64,000 nucleotides of DNA from Faecalicatena sp. Marseille-Q4148 (GTDB lineage: Bacteria; Bacillota; Clostridia; Lachnospirales; Lachnospiraceae), in contig CP073692.1 of assembly GCA_018228665.1 (NCBI GenBank), positions 2,058,046 through 2,122,045 of the forward strand, in the 5' to 3' direction. This document shows, piece after piece, positions 63,187 to 64,000 of the stretch. Position numbers and translations under genes: made by a program. The notes under the pieces were generated by a model. The model had not been told where the DNA came from and searched no databases. It saw nothing but the letters and a program-made list of their open reading frames with translations. Within the stretch, counting starts at the first letter, position 1. Every line of letters starts with the position of its first letter.

Positions 63187-64000
63187 CTAACTTTTTTCCT
63201 CTTCTAAAAATCCTTCAAAAACTTTTTTATATTGATTTCTTTCAGCTTCATATAATTTTACATATTCTTCTATTCTTTTACTTGACATAATGACATGCAT
63301 GCACTGCTCTTTTTTTAAAGGAGTATTAACACCTTTTAATTTTTTATTTAAAAATTTATCTTTCTCTTTTATAAAATTAAAAAGCTTTCCTTTTTCTAAA
63401 ATTTCTACAACAAGACCAATACTCTCCAATTCATTTTTAGTAATCGGATACTGATGGGAACTAACATGATTTAACATATAATCAATAACTCGCCTCGCTC
63501 TTTCTCCCTCTAAATATTTCAAACATAATTCTTTAAAATAGTTCCTTGAGGCAAAATAATTTGCAAGTACCTCCCAGTCAATATTTTTCATAAGATGTTC
63601 TACACTGTTTTTCTGCTCTAACAAGTTTCTTATAACGGTTATTGATATTCTCTTGTCATTCCATTCTAGCTGTGGTTCTGCGGGAGTCACTATTGCATTT
63701 CGCGTACATATTAATCTTCTCGCTCCCATTGCCACAAATGTGGCCGCAGAACTACATCTAGTACATACAATAATATCATATGACTTATAATGTAATCTTA
63801 ATAGTTGAACCAATTTCGCGGCAGCTGCAAGATTCCCCCCTTTTGAGTTGAGCGCTAATATCATATGATCATATTCATGTAATTCTGAAAAAATATCTTC
63901 CATTTTATTCACAAATTCATATCCCAGAAAAGACTTTTCACCCATATTTAAATGATTATATGCAAAAACGATATGACTTTTTAATTCTCTTTCATACTCT
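63187..64000 (-). CDS. Clp-fold serine protease-like protein (SDH/SppA type), 5' truncated by window edge
   Basis: The frame is open to base 63999 on the minus strand (EYERELKSHIVFAYNHLNMG...), so the protein begins outside the window; the ATG at 63945 is probably internal. The crotonase/Clp-type core is visible: ILALNSKGGNLAAAAKLVQLL (oxyanion Gly-Gly region), CTRCSSAATFVAMGARRLIC with the predicted nucleophile Ser, then TPAEPQLEW. This matches the serine dehydrogenase-proteinase/SppA class of cytoplasmic or membrane-associated proteases. The C-terminal 100 residues are charged and helical. Role unknown. Confidence 0.78.
   Translation of the reverse strand, partial: EYERELKSHIVFAYNHLNMGEKSFLGYEFVNKMEDIFSELHEYDHMILALNSKGGNLAAAAKLVQLLRLHYKSYDIIVCTRCSSAATFVAMGARRLICTRNAIVTPAEPQLEWNDKRISITVIRNLLEQKNSVEHLMKNIDWEVLANYFASRNYFKELCLKYLEGERARRVIDYMLNHVSSHQYPITKNELESIGLVVEILEKGKLFNFIKEKDKFLNKKLKGVNTPLKKEQCMHVIMSSKRIEEYVKLYEAERNQYKKVFEGFLEEEKS

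Overview
The window looks like a chromosomal stretch from a gut Lachnospiraceae-type Clostridium relative. The reasons are: low-GC coding with AGGAGG-type ribosome binding sites and sigma-A promoters (TTGACA-17-TATAAT); ribosomal proteins and elongation factors of Firmicutes type; lipoproteins with clostridial lipoboxes; sortase-type tails (SPQTG, SAKTG); large serine recombinases; and a BaiA-like dehydrogenase. I cannot name the species. Nearly everything from 4.8 to 64 kb is on the minus strand, so the operons read from high to low coordinates.

Layout. 1-2.75 kb is the end of a mobile element carrying two overlapping large serine recombinases. It abuts, and apparently truncates, a tyrosine integrase (2.68-3.65 kb) that sits with an excisionase-like gene and a divergent XRE regulator. 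Three copies of an 11-bp operator-like repeat lie between them. 4.86-9.6 kb is the str operon (rpsL-rpsG-fusA-tuf) with a clear promoter and a UUCG-loop terminator. 9.8-15.3 kb is an oligopeptide ABC importer (oppABCDF type). 15.5-22.1 kb is a carbohydrate or phospho-compound ABC operon with a PHP metallo-esterase and a HAD phosphatase. 22.2-23.3 kb, on the plus strand, is an AbiF/AbiD-like HEPN protein preceded by a compact ~70-nt RNA with its own promoter and terminator. 23.4-29.2 kb holds an M24 peptidase, two Gfo/Idh/MocA oxidoreductases, a membrane-linked XRE regulator and the BaiA-like short-chain dehydrogenase.

29.4-42.1 kb is an accessory island. Two copies of a cassette (large repeat-rich sortase-anchored surface protein plus a small lipoprotein) flank a zone of decayed insertion sequences: two IS4-type copies and one ISL3-type element with recognisable ends. 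In that zone lie a probable type I toxin-antitoxin locus and a 34-codon amphipathic peptide gene. 42.5-44.7 kb is rpmG-secE-nusG-rplK-rplA; the usual continuation (rplJ-rplL-rpoB-rpoC) is not here.

44.8-62.5 kb is one long minus-strand exopolysaccharide/capsule locus. In transcription order it encodes a PglD-like/NahK-like fusion protein, a BY-kinase and its chain-length activator, a class B sortase, an LCP ligase, a small sortase-anchored protein, the priming sugar transferase, an epimerase, glycosyltransferases, an SGNH/MBOAT acylation pair, an EpsG-type polymerase, a flippase and a second chain-length protein. Upstream of it a small Tyr/His/Asp-rich gene is bracketed by a perfect 15-bp inverted repeat that could be an invertible switch or the ends of a small element. 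The window closes in a Clp-fold (SDH-type) serine protease-like gene.

Strongest candidates for unusual biology: the AbiF-like gene with its private upstream RNA; the convergent type I toxin/antisense locus; the EPS locus with its own sortase and sortase substrate; the acyltransferase-kinase fusion; and the possible inverton upstream of the EPS operon. All are read from sequence alone; no database search was possible.
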